DNA of 64,000 nt from Scatophagus argus (lineage: Eukaryota; Chordata; Actinopteri; Scatophagidae), in assembly GCF_020382885.2 (NCBI RefSeq), contig NC_058496.1:129001-193000 (forward strand), given 5' to 3'. Of the stretch, positions 11,601 through 21,884 are shown in pieces; the stretch's first letter is position 1; each line of letters opens with the position of its first letter. The notes beneath the pieces were generated by a model. That model had not been told where the DNA came from, did not search any database, and worked only from the letters and a program-made list of their open reading frames with translations. Made by a program: the position numbers and the translations under genes.

Positions 11601-14600
11601 TGCAGCGATTTTGTCTCCAGTTTGTTTGCTTTCAGCTGCATCAGAGCTGAGCTCAACTCAGCTGCTTGTGAACAATACTGAACTCCGATTATCATCAACC
11701 AGTCAGCTGTGAGAAGCCGCTTCTTCTCAGCCAATCACATTGCTTTAACTCACCACAGCGTGTTGGTATGTTCCCTGCTGTCCTGTTCTCTAGGCTCCTC
11801 ACTGTTTTGTTGCACAGTGAGGTCACTCTCAGGTGTTTGCTCCGTCCAAACTCCTCTCCTAGTAGGTAGAACCAACCAGTGACAAGCTGCCAACACAGAG
11901 GGGGCAGAGCCAACAGCAAACATGTTGAATCTGCGTCACTTTAGATGAAACATATGAACTTTAGAACTCAATACAATCTGTGAACAAGCTCTGAAGGTAA
12001 AAAAGAACCTTCATAGCACCACACCTGTATTTCTGTATTTCACAGAAATTTTGTGGACAAATGAACCAGCTTGAGAGGAAGACTGAGATGAAGAAGAGGA
12101 ACATAGTTTAATCTGACCTTTGAGGATGAGACGAGAGAACCAATCCCAAAGCTCATACATCCAAGCAGGTGACTGCACCTGAGGAGACAGAGAGAGGGGA
12201 ACGATAACACAACATGACTTTGATGATGAAAACCAGAGAGAGCGAGAGAGAGAGACAGGTGTGTGGAGCACCGCCCCTCGGCCTTCTCAGGTGTTCTCTT
12301 TCAGGAAATATACAAAATAACAGCTTTGCTTAGCTTCAGAATCAGAATCGGCTTTATTTGCCAAGTACGTGTGACCATACAAGGATTTTTCTCTCTCCTG
12401 TGCACCATACAAAATACAAAATAACAAATAATAGTAATAAAAAATGAAGAATAAAGTATTTACAAGAAGGAAATAAAATATATAAATTATATACATGTAT
12501 ATATACATGTAGTATATATGTATACATGTAGCTTTCTACCAAAGATGAATCAGTGATCTAAGTTGTTAGCACTGATGAACTGCACCTCCCAAAAGTCTTA
12601 GCTTCTGAGTGTTGTTATGATCTCATCTTTCCATTTCCAAATGGTGGTCCGCAGTCCAACAGTGAACCACAGGTTGATTCTGTTGTCGTCAACTTCAGTT
12701 CATCAAACTAACTTCACTTTGACGTCAAGTTTCAGGACCTCAAAACTAGTACTTTTATCTTGAAGTGTTATGTGTGTCTTCTGTTTGAGCAGGAGTGTGA
12801 ATGATGAGCTGATCCTGGACCAGCACAGAGAAGACAGGGGGCGGGGCTTCAGCTCTGATGTCATCACTGACCTGCTGAACACTGACACCAGCATCCTGTT
12901 CAGGACGAGGTCATCTCTGACACACCTGAAACATACACACACACACATTTTTCATTAAAAGGTTTGTACTACAGACACGTGTTTCTCTCTCATTCCCTCC
13001 GATTGATTAAATTGTTTGTTTTATAGAATGAAGCCTCCTTGTTCACTGATCGGTTTCTGTTTTTACTGCTAAATGTTTGTTACTGCATCATGCTGTTACT
13101 GCAACACTTTCTGTATCAGTTTAAAATTAAAAGCCTTCCAATAGAACACTTTCATTTCCTAACAAAGCTTTTATTATGAATGTTAGTTATTATAATGTAA
13201 ATTAACTAAGTCCCATGGCAAGCTTCATATGTAGGCACTGCCATCCTGTGGCACGTGTACGTTCCTGAGATACAGTTTGGTTGAGACATTACCACACATG
13301 CAGCACAGTATACACACAAAACTTTAAATGAATAAAACAATAAAGTGTTGACAATATCATCATTACAGCGTTGACTTGACGTGAGTGTGCATGATTTTTA
13401 GATGCACTTATAAGTTAGTAAATGGTTACTGTCTTACACTATGAAATTTGAATTGTATTTTGGGTTCTTGTTGTTCAGGACGGTTGGAGTTGTCATCGTG
13501 ATGCTGTGGTCGAGGTCAGAGTTCATTGACAGCTACACACACAAACACACACACACACACACACACACACGTGTTCGAGTTATGACACTTTTTATCATTT
13601 AAAATGTCTATAATGAATACCTTGTTACATCACAGGCAGATTAATGTTATTATTGTATTATTTCAACAAGCTTCTGTTACACCTGAGCTCATCAGTGTTT
13701 CTTTACCTTCACATAGGAGTCACATGACCTCTGGGATTTTCCCATCAGTCCTCTGGCCTCGTGGACTGTAGAAACAAAAGAAAATGGTTTGTCAATGAAC
13801 TGAGAGAAAAATAAAGTGTGGATGTAAATGAGGAGACAGAAGGCAGAAAGACAGTCAACCTCCTGTCTGTCCCCTAAAAGCCACTCTGTTGTTCTTTGAA
13901 GGACTCTCAGTGGCACTCTGCTGCCTCCTGCTGGCGACTGATGGACCACCTGCCGCCTCACCTGTTATTGGTCTGAATATTGGCTGGTCTGCTGAGTGCT
14001 GATGTGTTTTAATGACAACACAGTGGAATCAGGGATATTGATTACTTATCAGATTCCCTGCTGCTGCTAAATAACAGAGACTGAATCAGAATCAATCAAA
14101 CTGGATGAATAAACTGGGTCCCGTTACTCTATCTGTGTTATTGATCATCATCTGCAGTGAAGACTGACCAAAGGTCGCCTGTAATTCATCTGTCAACTCA
14201 TCAGTGATCAAACACTGTGAGTTAGTGCTGAGGCAGTTCAGTCAATCTGTGGAGGAGAAGATCTTTGTTGTATTTCCTCACTTTCTAAATTTCACACAAC
14301 AACAGAATGAATGTGCTGCTTGATAATAAAACACCTGCTGGGTCTATGGGCACTGACAACAAAAACTTTATTTACTCTATTGACCTGCTCACAGCAACAA
14401 GAAACATGGCATGAAATTGGTCCACTGGTCTGATGTTCTAGCCTAATCAATAAAGTTCATCTTATCTTAATTGTGTGTGAAGGCTGTCATCTGATTGACT
14501 GGTGTATTTACTTACTATGAATGATAAGTTTCCCCACCTCTGGGATGATTGACAGCCGCAGCTGACCTATAAAGAGTGAGACATGATGATCACCTGTTTC

Positions 14601-15519
14601 AACGATCAGTTTTACTTCAGGCAGCTCATCAATTTCTGATCAGCATGATCTGAGATGGTAAATTAATTACTGACTAATTGATCCAACCTTTCCCTCTGAA
14701 GACAGATGGGTGGATCTTGGTCCTCCTCTTAGCCTTAATTCTCCTCCCCTCAGATTTGGACCTGGTCCTGGTTGCTACCCCTTCTCCTCTGCAGGACACT
14801 GGACCCAGGACTCTGCCAGACCCCCTTGTGTCGGTCCTGTTCTGGTTCACACTTGCAGTCCTCGGTGGACCTGCTGCAGACCTAGACCTGACCTGGATCA
14901 GAGCAGACACAGATCAGTCGGTGGTTCAGGACCAGGATGAAACAGACTATGTCAGAGTGTATTTGGAACTTACCTCAGAGGTGGATTCTGTGGTCCTTGT
15001 CTGTCTTACCCAGGGTGGTCTGCTCTGGTCCAGCTGGGTCTCAATGGATCTTGGATCAGTCTGGTCTGTGAGAATCAAACCAGATCGAACCAGTTCAGAT
15101 CCTCTGATCTCCACAGTTCTGACTGAGGTCTGGATCCTGGTCTTCCTGATTAGGGCCACTCTGACCTCAGGTCTGCAGGACTGGATCTCATCCACAGACC
15201 TGAATCCAGATCCAGTCCTGACAGTGGTCCTGGTCCGGGTTCCAGTCTTTGAAAACCTGCACAAACAAAACTCAGTGATCAATAATCAATCTGATTGATT
15301 GAAATAACAACCATCGCTGATAACAAAAGATGGACGTTAATGATGTTCTCACCATCTGTGTTCTTTCCTCTGTACTTTCATGTTCCTCTGCTGAGTTTCT
15401 CCTGGATCTCTGTTCTCATCAGAGCCTCCTGCTGTCATCCTCCTCCTCTTCATCTCCTCCTCCTCTCTGTACCTCCTCTTACAGGCGGTAGGCTGTAGAC
15501 TCCAAGCCCCCTGGTTCAG
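299..15519 (-). CDS. rgs3: rgs3, regulator of G-protein signalling 3, long C2-PDZ isoform (3' part outside window)
   Basis: Seventeen minus-strand exons encode the N-terminal two thirds of RGS3. The full protein is a GTPase-activating protein for Gi/Gq alpha subunits. The order seen is a Ser/Thr/Arg-rich N terminus, a C2 domain, a linker, a PDZ domain and a second linker ending in PIFVQ. Identity rests on near-verbatim RGS3 segments: GQLRLSI at the C2 start, GWFYLLGEEFGRSKHLRV at its end, RGKDGFGFTIC and VRVQAVDPG in the PDZ, ETWKCVDLAHAIRSCP, NYIILSPLN and GNYQNCTIV. The RGS domain and stop codon must lie left of base 1. Splice phases agree at all junctions except 11803/11034. The most upstream exon found ends at 15519; whether it holds the start codon is unclear, as no obvious first exon was seen. 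Repeats fill the 6.2 kb intron 4013-10260. Confidence 0.93.
890..1004 (+). pseudogene. Inverted pseudo-copy of the rgs3 GNYQNC exon
   Basis: In-frame translation gives NYGNYQNCTIVQSHLSCSSY and then LPKTLIFPIFVQ, the same exon sequence as 299-426 but on the strand opposite to rgs3. The donor GT of the parent has become GC (1005-1006), and 9 nt at the acceptor are missing. It is antisense inside an rgs3 intron, so it cannot contribute to the rgs3 mRNA. Confidence 0.85.
1375..1640. repeat. Degenerate tandem repeat (GGTTCAGGTAAAA-like unit)
   Basis: About ten imperfect copies of a 20-30 bp unit of the form aggttctggttcaggtaaaa follow one another in an rgs3 intron. A few more degenerate copies occur near 2340-2490. 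No coding content is seen. Confidence 0.6.
2675..4012 (-). CDS. rgs3: rgs3 PDZ domain exons
   Basis: Three exons in perfect phase: 3931-4012 (VNVVRGKDGFGFTICSNCPV), 3449-3554 (GPAHQSGLRQGDSVLQLNG) and 2675-2728 (SCPSQIVLVVWRGLPEL). They form a complete PDZ domain. The carboxylate-binding loop is GKDGFGFTI, a variant of the usual GLGF motif shared with RGS3 and RGS12. The alpha-B helix contains KCVDLAHAIR. Acceptors (gtctccag, ctttgtag, tacctgcag) and donors (gtgagg, gtgacc, gtcagg) are all canonical. Confidence 0.94.
4128..5040 (+). mobile_element. LINE (non-LTR retrotransposon) 3' fragment
   Basis: Degraded reverse-transcriptase C-terminal sequence is readable on the plus strand: [32 protein letters not shown] and SLQRVVKAAQKTVGHSL. 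A 3' region of repeated ttgcacta motifs follows, ending at aataaagctccttgaatccttgaatccttga. A poly-C/(CA)n tract (4673-4719) lies inside it. It sits in the large rgs3 intron on the opposite strand. The Rex-like assignment rests on the style of the 3' tail. Confidence 0.75.
4673..4719. repeat. Poly-C followed by (CA)n microsatellite
   Basis: About 24 cytosines run directly into about 12 CA units, inside the LINE fragment. Confidence 0.95.
5041..5795 (+). mobile_element. Second LINE 3' fragment, same family as 46529-47549
   Basis: The sequence starting gaacgacgcagagtacagag and ending gggatcaataaagtttatcttat is closely repeated, inverted, at 46529-47549. Peptide remnants include [16 protein letters not shown] and [20 protein letters not shown]. 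It has the tail typical of fish non-LTR elements (tttccccactgtgggatcaataaa). It abuts the fragment to its left, so the two are pieces of related elements or one rearranged copy. Confidence 0.75.
7455..7521. repeat. (CA)n microsatellite
   Basis: About 33 CA units with one AAAC interruption, in an rgs3 intron. Shorter CA tracts lie at 7226-7252 and 7367-7380. Confidence 0.97.
8443..8606. repeat. Paired (TG)n and (CA)n microsatellites
   Basis: A (TG)20 tract at 8443-8482 is followed 88 bp later by a (CA)18 tract at 8571-8606. Being complementary, they could form a hairpin in DNA or in the rgs3 pre-mRNA. Confidence 0.95.
9806..10215. repeat. Degenerate AAGTC-type repeat
   Basis: About 400 bp are built from imperfect caagtc, aagtcc and aggtcaag words. 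This pattern is common in fish interspersed repeats. It ends about 45 bp from the rgs3 exon 10261-10469. Confidence 0.6.
10261..10469 (-). CDS. rgs3: rgs3 Ser/Thr-rich linker exon before PDZ
   Basis: The exon lies between acceptor tttgcttgcag and donor gtgagt and encodes about 69 residues rich in Thr, Ser, Asn and Pro, for example NQIATTTPAPTKLSNSTTSA and ending STLYTQQLM. It enters in phase 1 and leaves in phase 0, matching its neighbours on both sides. I do not recognise this segment in the mammalian protein. It sits where human RGS3 has a short linker before the PDZ domain and may be a fish-specific expansion. A degenerate AAGTC-type repeat lies directly downstream. Confidence 0.75.
10986..11029. 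repeat. Short perfect inverted repeat over a splice donor
   Basis: The 13-bp arm at 10986-10998 (CACATGGTTACCG) is the exact reverse complement of 11017-11029, with an 18-nt loop. The left arm contains the donor of the rgs3 38-nt exon; the right arm is that exon's 5' half. Confidence 0.93.
10997..11034 (-). CDS. rgs3: rgs3 38-nt linker micro-exon
   Basis: A 38-nt exon between a pyrimidine-rich acceptor (tctccccag) and donor gtaacc encodes GPHGYRGNKKLP. This resembles the short C2-PDZ linker of RGS3 (a Gly-rich stretch, then Lys-Lys). Its outgoing phase (1) fits the next exon at 10469 exactly. Its incoming phase (2) does not fit the strongest donor of the preceding exon, so inclusion may be alternative. 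The exon and its donor form a hairpin (see findings). Confidence 0.5.
11803..14566 (-). CDS. rgs3: rgs3 C2 domain exons
   Basis: Six exons: 14516-14566 (QLRLSIIPEVGKLIIH), 13707-13765 (HEARGLMGKSQRSCDSYVK), 13438-13532 (LSMNSDLDHSITMTTPTVLN), 12872-12925 (RDDLVLNRMLVSVFS), 12118-12172 (HLLGCMSFGIGSLVSSSK) and 11803-11886 (GWFYLLGEEFGRSKHLRV). Together they reproduce the RGS3 C2 domain, a membrane and partner-binding module, from first to last strand. Five consecutive junctions agree in phase (1, 0, 2, 2, 0). The lower end of the last exon is ambiguous: the strong donor gtgagg leaves phase 0, while the next recognised exon needs phase 2. Either a weaker donor inside it (near 11811) is used or a small exon is missing from this model. 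Confidence 0.88.
12340..12500 (-). mobile_element. LINE 3'-tail remnant
   Basis: The sequence agaatcagaatcggctttatttgccaagtacgtg, followed by an A/T-rich stretch, matches the 3' end style of a common fish LINE. A related tail is at 54377-54600. No coding part is left. Confidence 0.5.
13918..13938 (-). promoter_or_regulatory. Possible CTCF-like site
   Basis: Read on the minus strand the sequence is GTCGCCAGCAGGAGGCAGCAG. It fits the CTCF core consensus CCASYAGRKGGCRS with one mismatch. It lies in an rgs3 intron and coincides with no exon. The evidence is a motif match only. Confidence 0.25.
14688..15519 (-). CDS. rgs3: rgs3 N-terminal basic exons
   Basis: Three exons: 15353-15519, 15010-15256 and 14688-14892. 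The splice signals, read on the minus strand, are clear: donor gtgaga after 15353, acceptor ttgtgcag before 15256 and donor gtaaga after 15010. Phases join cleanly (2, 0, 1) into the first C2 exon. The encoded sequence is low-complexity and rich in Arg, Thr and Ser, for example KVQRKEHRWFSKTGTRTRTT and ATRTRSKSEGRRIKAKRRTK. It resembles human RGS3 only in position and in a basic run just before GQLRLSI. The upper end of 15353-15519 is the least certain boundary; MKRRRMTAGG inside it could instead be a start. The donor after 14688 (gttgga) is weak but gives the right phase. Confidence 0.72.
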
Positions 15520-15960
15520 CTGAAAGTCAGCTAAACTGGAGGGTCTATCAGAGGACAAGTATTATGGCTGATGTGACCAGCACAGGGAGACAAACTGACA
15601 GACTAAAAGACAGACAGGACAGGGCGAACCTCTCTGTCTCCTGCCCAGAAGAAAAGAAAATGAACACTGTGGTACCACAGGATGTTCTTAACCAAAGTAC
15701 AAAGCTAAGAGCTAAGCACAGGAACTGCTCTGCTGATGGACACACAAAAGTCTTCATCCACTCTCATCTGAGGAATTCAAGACTGTGTGTTTTAACTTTA
15801 TATGTGATAGAAATGTCCCAAAAATGACCAGAACACTAATGAATTGTGTGTATATAATTTACTCCCTGACTGCTTCAGTAACTTTACAAGTGAGTTTACA
15901 AGTGAGTAACACTGCAACTCATCACACTGATCGAAGCTAACAAGCGGGATTAACGGATTA

Positions 15961-16275
15961 ACACACACACACACACACACACACAGTCATGTTTCCATCA
16001 CTTCTGGGGACATTACATAGACCTCCATTCATTTCCTGGATGCTTAACCACCACATGAACATAATAATAAACATTACTTGTGCAAACCTAACCTCAACCT
16101 AATCTTAACCCCAGCATAACCCCAAAGCAACTCTTCACCCTAATTTTTAACGATTTACATGTGGAGACTTGAGTTTTGTCCCCATAAGTAAGACCGGTCC
16201 TCACAGTGTGACTGTGTGAACAGATTTTTGTCCCCACAACAGGAATACATGTACACATGCACTCACACACCAACT
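15961..16275. mobile_element. Dispersed repeat, probably a non-autonomous element
   Basis: A (CA)12 tract begins a segment with gtttccatcacttctggggacattacatagacctccattcatttcctgg at one end and ttttgtccccacaacagg...acatgtacacatgcactcacacac at the other. This ggggac/gtcccc arrangement is known from widely scattered fish repeats. The class was not determined. Confidence 0.4.
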
Positions 16276-17289
16276 TGTATCTTTGTGAGAACCATCATGC
16301 ATCACATTCCTCTGTAATTAGAAAACTTCACATTCAGTTCTGTTGATCTGCCGTTTGTTGTTGGAACAAAACTACATGAATTGATGCATTCACTGTCAAC
16401 ACCCATGAGCATTAAAACTGATTCTGGATCTGACTCATTTGTCTCTCTGGGGGGAAATTCAAGACAAATAACACAAGTAAAACCTCCAAAAGATTCTTTC
16501 ACACAAATAAACAGAAAACACAAAAACACAAGTTCAGCAACACAAACAGACAAAGCGTTAAACAGTTAATGTGTCTGGAGTCTGAAATGACCTGCTGGTG
16601 ATCTGTCTTTTTGAAATCATTCACAAAACAATGTGAGCTGTAAAAATAACTAGCCTGCAGTGATCCACTAAATACCACTGCACATCTTCACACTGCAGGA
16701 TTCACCTTCAAAAACCCACAAACAGCTGCACTCTTAGTTTGAGTTCAGTTTGGAGACAGTCAGCTCTTCTGACTGAACTTTACTTCATAAAACTTGTGTT
16801 TCTGAGTTAAATATTAAACTTGTCGGTCTTTAAAGGAAGTCTGGTTGTATATTATAAAATAAATACTTTAAATGAATTAACTCTTTCAGGTTTCTTTGCA
16901 CAGATACATCAGTAGCTCAGGGTTCAAATGAATCAAAGTTCATATCCAGCCTCACCTCTTCCTGCTGCAGCTAGACACGTCCATGAATATCCTCAATAAC
17001 TGACTAATTTTCTGAGAAACAGACCAAGTGAGTGACTGACTGATCGTTTGGTATTGGACTCTTTTCTCTTTCTGCTCAAACTCACTGTGTCTCTTCTCAT
17101 TTTCCCCCAGAAGGAAAAAATTCAAACTAGAAGCAGAGTTTCTGCTTGTCAAGTTGAGAAAAATGCATCGGGACCATTTCCTGTCTGCACTTTCAACATA
17201 AAAGCATATTATTTAATCATTGATGTAGGTTCTCAGTCAACCAAATCATGCATCTGTGGTTGTTTGGTTTCCCCTGTGTAAAGGTCTGA

Positions 17290-17890
17290 GTGCTCCTCAC
17301 TGTACTTCATAGCACATTGTTTAGTTTGTTTGTAGGTGTTTTGTTTCTAGGACGGACCGGTCTTTGTCTAAGGGTATTGCTAGGTTTGAAGCGGGTCGAG
17401 ATGTTGTACTTTGAGAAAATCCTTCTGCATTTCTCAGACAACGTGTCACATAGGGAACAACAATGTTTTTCCATCCATTCTGTTCATCAGAGGTTGAAGT
17501 TTGGTGTTGTTTTCCCTGTCTCCTAGTTGAATTGACAAAGACCCAGTTTGGACAGCCACACATGTTTAATGCTTCCCTGATGTGTGTGCATTCCATCTTT
17601 CCTCCCTCTTCCCGGGAAGGAACACTTTCAGCCCAGTGGTGTGGAGTCCTGATGACTCCAAGTTTGTGTTCCAGTGGGTGGTGGGAGTTAAAAAGTGGGT
17701 GTGTGGGGGTTTCCATTAGACCTTTCAAATTTCCATCATCCTCAATGAGCACCATAGGGTCCAGAAATGGCAATTTATTTCACTTAAGATCCTCCCTGGT
17801 GAATTTAATGTTATGGTCCACTGAGTTGATGTGTTCAGTGAAGGCCTCTGCTTTTTGGGTTTTGATTTTGACCCAGGTGTTGTCAGCGGA
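17290..17890 (-). mobile_element. Penelope-like element reverse-transcriptase fragment
   Basis: The minus strand encodes NTWVKIKTQ, AFTEHINSVDHNIKFTREDL, then (after a stop) LPFLDPMVLIEDDGNLKG, LFNSHHPLEHKLGVIRTPHH and CGCPNWVFVN. This matches the C-terminal part of Penelope-like reverse transcriptases (the FLD, SHHP and K-V-RT blocks). The catalytic YADD region and any GIY-YIG endonuclease are absent, so the copy is dead. Confidence 0.8.
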
Positions 17891-18080
17891 ACCGACGGCC
17901 TGATGACAACAGGGGGAGGAGTGAGTGTCCAGGGTGATGGGGCTGGCTGAGGATCTTCTCAGCTCTCGACCTGCATCGTTTGATGTAAATGTCCTGCAAA
18001 GTTGTTCTGATCGTCCGCTCAGCTGAGCGGACTACCCTCCTGAGGGTCGAGAGGTCCTGCTTTGTGCAGCTGCCCATCCT
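17883..18080 (-). mobile_element. LINE reverse-transcriptase tail
   Basis: The minus-strand peptide RRVVRSAERTIRTTLQDIYI...KRCRSRAEKIL...HHPGHSLLPLLSSGRRFR is the conserved C-terminal end of a fish non-LTR reverse-transcriptase ORF. It directly abuts the Penelope-like fragment. Confidence 0.75.
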
Positions 18081-20267
18081 TGTGGCATGTTGGTTTCATA
18101 CTGAGATTTAATTGTGCTGATCAAAAGCTCTGGAAGCTGCTGAAGGGACCTTGTTGCATTTTTAACAGCTGCTCTTTTCAAGCTCTTCTTAATTACAACA
18201 AAAAACATAAATAACCATAGTTCTCAGGTCAGTGACAATGAAGCAGGACTCTCGGGTATTAAATCAACCAATCAGAGCAGTGGCATTGTCAATCAAAAAT
18301 TTCAGTCAATAACAAATACTACGACTGATTAATGTGACAGGATGTTTATTTTTACTGACTTGTAAGAAGTAAGAATTTAACAATGTTTTAACAATGCAAG
18401 GTCTTTAATGTGAAAAGCAATATGAAAAACAACAGTTTCCTGTGTTGTTGATGATACATTCAGTGACTTCCTCCTGCTCAGTGAGCCCACATGTGTTTGT
18501 CATTAACAGGGGGAAGAAGCAACATGTTTCAAAAGCAAAAAGAAATCTGACAATTTAAGATCCAGACACACTACATATTTATGTTACTCAATAGATTGAT
18601 GACAAATAAAAATGGGATGGGATAATGATGATGATAGCTAATACAAAAAACTCAATTACAAACCCCTTCTTTGTGTCCAAATTTTGTTCAGAGTGTCAGA
18701 ACTCGAGTGTGTGTGAACTGTTTTTAATAAATATGTTCTGCTCTTTTTGTCTTTTTGTGGTTGTTTATCATCAGATGTCTGATTACAGACACTGTCTGAC
18801 TGTCTCTGTCTGTTTCTCTATCTGTCTCTCTCTGTCTCCGCCCCCCCCCCCCGAGTCGTTGTCTCTCACCCACAGCAGATGGTCTTTCTCTCTTGGTCTG
18901 TCTCTCTGATGATCTGTCTCTGTTTCCACGACGATTCGAACACACGTGTCTTTCAACAGGACAAATAAAGTTTAATTTGGATTTCTTTTTATCTATCATC
19001 TACAGGCTGAAGACACTGAGGTAACTTTATTGATTAATTGATTTCAGCATTTAGTGACTGTGTTGTTTTATGCAGTGTATGTACACTGTTATGCATACTG
19101 TATTCAGTAAAATACACACACAGTACAGAAATAACACGACAGTATGAAGTTAATATTTAAGAGAAAAGGTATTGGTTTGGTGTTCAGATGCTTTTAAGAC
19201 CACACCACAAGTAACTATCCTCTGAATTGAATCAAACAGCTGATTGACAAATAATCTCACCTTAAAACCTGTAAAGTGACTGAAAGCACTAGAGCAGCTA
19301 CTAAAAGGTCCTGCTCTTTCCAAAGTAAAAATATCAAATGAAGACATGTTTACAGCAGTTGATAACATTAAACACTGAAATGTCTCTTTAAATGTATTAA
19401 TGTTTAAAAAATCTAAATCGACCTGCTTGTCACAGATCTGTGTTTGTTCTGATGTTCGAACTCTAAATCTGTTTAAGAGGTCAGTGTTAAACTGGGTTTA
19501 GCAGAGTCAGAAATGAATCTTAAATATGACATTTTACAGTTTATCCTTTTAAACAGACGGCCAGTTTAGTTTTCAGGCTGCTCGGTTTTTTCTGTAGCGC
19601 CATGAGCGCTTCAGATCAGTCAAACTAAAGTGAATCTGACAGAAACAGACGCTGAGAACCTCCCAACCAGCTGCTCGGCTTTAGTCCTGACTTTACCACC
19701 AGGTCTCACAGGATCCTAGCACTTTCTCACAGCTCTGGGATTGTTCCACTTTATTCATCATCATCCATATCCACTTGGGTCTAGAGTTGATAAAGAGGTC
19801 TTAAAGAAGAGCGGCCATTGATGATGTTTTTGAGGTCTGTAAGAAGGGTCTAGAGGTACTTTAGGAGGTTGATTAGATCTCAGACGAGGTTCTACGTGGT
19901 TCTATAGAAGTCTGGTTGAGGTTGAAGCATCATTATGAAGGTTCCAATGGTGTTTGTAAGTGTAAATGTAAGTTTCAGAGGTCCCTGAGTAGATTTGGGT
20001 GGTTCTTGAGGTCTAGTCCTTGACTGAGCTCTGTGTGAACACATGTAAAGGATTGTGGGTAAATATTTACAATGTATGATGTAAATGAATAACAGAAGTA
20101 ATGCTGAAGGAATAAAGAGAAGTGAAACAAGTTCCCGATGGTTGTTTGTTCACATCATCGAAGATGCCTCAACTCTGACAAAAAATAAATACGTAAAACT
20201 ACAGCTTGCAATAGTATCATCTTTAGACGCCTAGAGGTAGACTCACCTGGTTCAGGCATGTTTCAGG

Positions 20268-21823
20268 ATGATGCTGAACGACAGATGGACCATCATGAAC
20301 AACAGCAGCTCAGAGCTCGACAACAAACGACCAGATAAACACAAGGTATGTGACACATTAGCTGTTAGCATGTTAGCTTGTTAACACAGTCTAAGCTTAA
20401 GAGTCCCCTGTCAACCTGAACCCCCGACCCACCATTGTTCGACCACTGACCCACCATTGTCTCATCCTTTGTCATTCAAAAGACTTGTGAATATTCAGAC
20501 AGTGACAGACAGACAGACAGAAAAACAGTAACAGACAGACAGTAAAATATTGACAATAACAGACAGACAAACCTACAGAGAGTTAATTCGTGTTAATCTG
20601 GAGTTAAACTGTCAGATCAAAGTGTCTCTAATCTGCAGCAGCTGTCGCCTTCACTCACATTGACTGACAATATGCAGATTAAACAGTACAGGGACACGCA
20701 GACACATGGTTTACACCACAGGGGACATGTAACCCCCCAGTAAACCCCACTCCCCTGATAAACCCAACCCCCAGTGAGCCACATCCAGGCTGCTTTTACT
20801 GATGGACACCCTGACAGAGCCCTGCAGACAAAACTGAGGGATTAAAAAGGACCTGTTTGAAGTACAACCAAAGTATGACATTCAACAGTTCACTGATGTA
20901 ATTTCCTGTTTGATCACTATTGTCAGGGACAATCACCTCCATCATGACATGACCTCTTGTTTCATAGTTTGTGTTTGTTCAGATCAACATTTTACAAACA
21001 ACGTGACACTCGTACACACAATAACTTATCAGTACTGTAATAATAATAACAATAAATCTACCTGTCACCTTTTGCACGCCAAATCCCTTCAAACATGCAT
21101 CGCATATGTTGTTTAGTCTCAATAAGTATTTAAGTATTTATTATGCATATATTATACCTAAACCTATACTGTACTATATATCCCATATACCTATCTTGTA
21201 TGTACATATACATATATGTATTCATGTGTACATATTGCAGTTATGTATGTTTGCACATCTTGCACAGTCTAAATATATACAGTTTGATTAGTATTGTTAT
21301 CATTACTATCTCAAGGAAATTCAATCGAATGCAACTGGACTTAGTTATTTGTCTTTGAAGACGTTTCACCTCTCATCCAAGAGGCTTCATCAGTTCATGC
21401 TCGCTTGACTAGGCTGGGACTAGTCCAACTAGCTGGTGTGGAGACCCAGGTATTTAACCTCTGTGGAGGCATTCACATGACCAGTGGTGTCATAAGCCCG
21501 TTTAGTGTTCCATTGTGACAAACGACAGTCGTTGAGACAGTCGTTGGGGATGGTAAAGTTGGTTTCGACTTCGTTACTGCTCTGTTGTGTTGTAACGACA
21601 GTCGTTAGACTGTCGTTACAACATTACTATTTGTTATACTGTTACTATATACTGTTATTACTACACCGCTATTTTACTATTATTTATTTTCACACAAGTG
21701 TCCTTTAAGTGTATTTTATTCTATTTTTCTTCTTCAGTATTTCATGTTATTTTGTGTTTTATTGTATTCAAATATACCGGACTGCTAAGACAACCTAATT
21801 TGCCCTCAGGAATGAATAAAGTC

Positions 21824-21884
<61 letters not shown>

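Larger units (their letters stand above)
15520..20267. other. Intergenic / rgs3 5' region, no gene recognised
   Basis: No further coding exon was supported between the most upstream rgs3 exon and fibcd1. It contains a (CA)n-flanked dispersed repeat (15961-16275), a Penelope-like fragment (17290-17890), a LINE tail (17883-18080), a short poly-C tract at 18841-18852, and degenerate aggtctagagg words at 19770-20010. The rgs3 promoter should lie here or further right, but I could not place it. Confidence 0.55.

Noticed and set aside
13692-13961. Upstream extension of the C2 exon (VPLRVLQRTTEWLL) as the first C2 strand
   Set aside because: The real first strand is 14516-14566 (GQLRLSI), with matching splice sites and phase; the extension is intron.
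14678-15298. A 206-residue open frame on the plus strand
   Set aside because: It is the antisense shadow of two rgs3 exons and their intron, which have strong minus-strand splice signals and matching phases. The Leu/Val-rich translation reflects the complementary repeat words.
17321-17773. Functional single-exon gene on the minus strand
   Set aside because: The protein is the C-terminal piece of a Penelope-like reverse transcriptase without its catalytic region and with a stop upstream.
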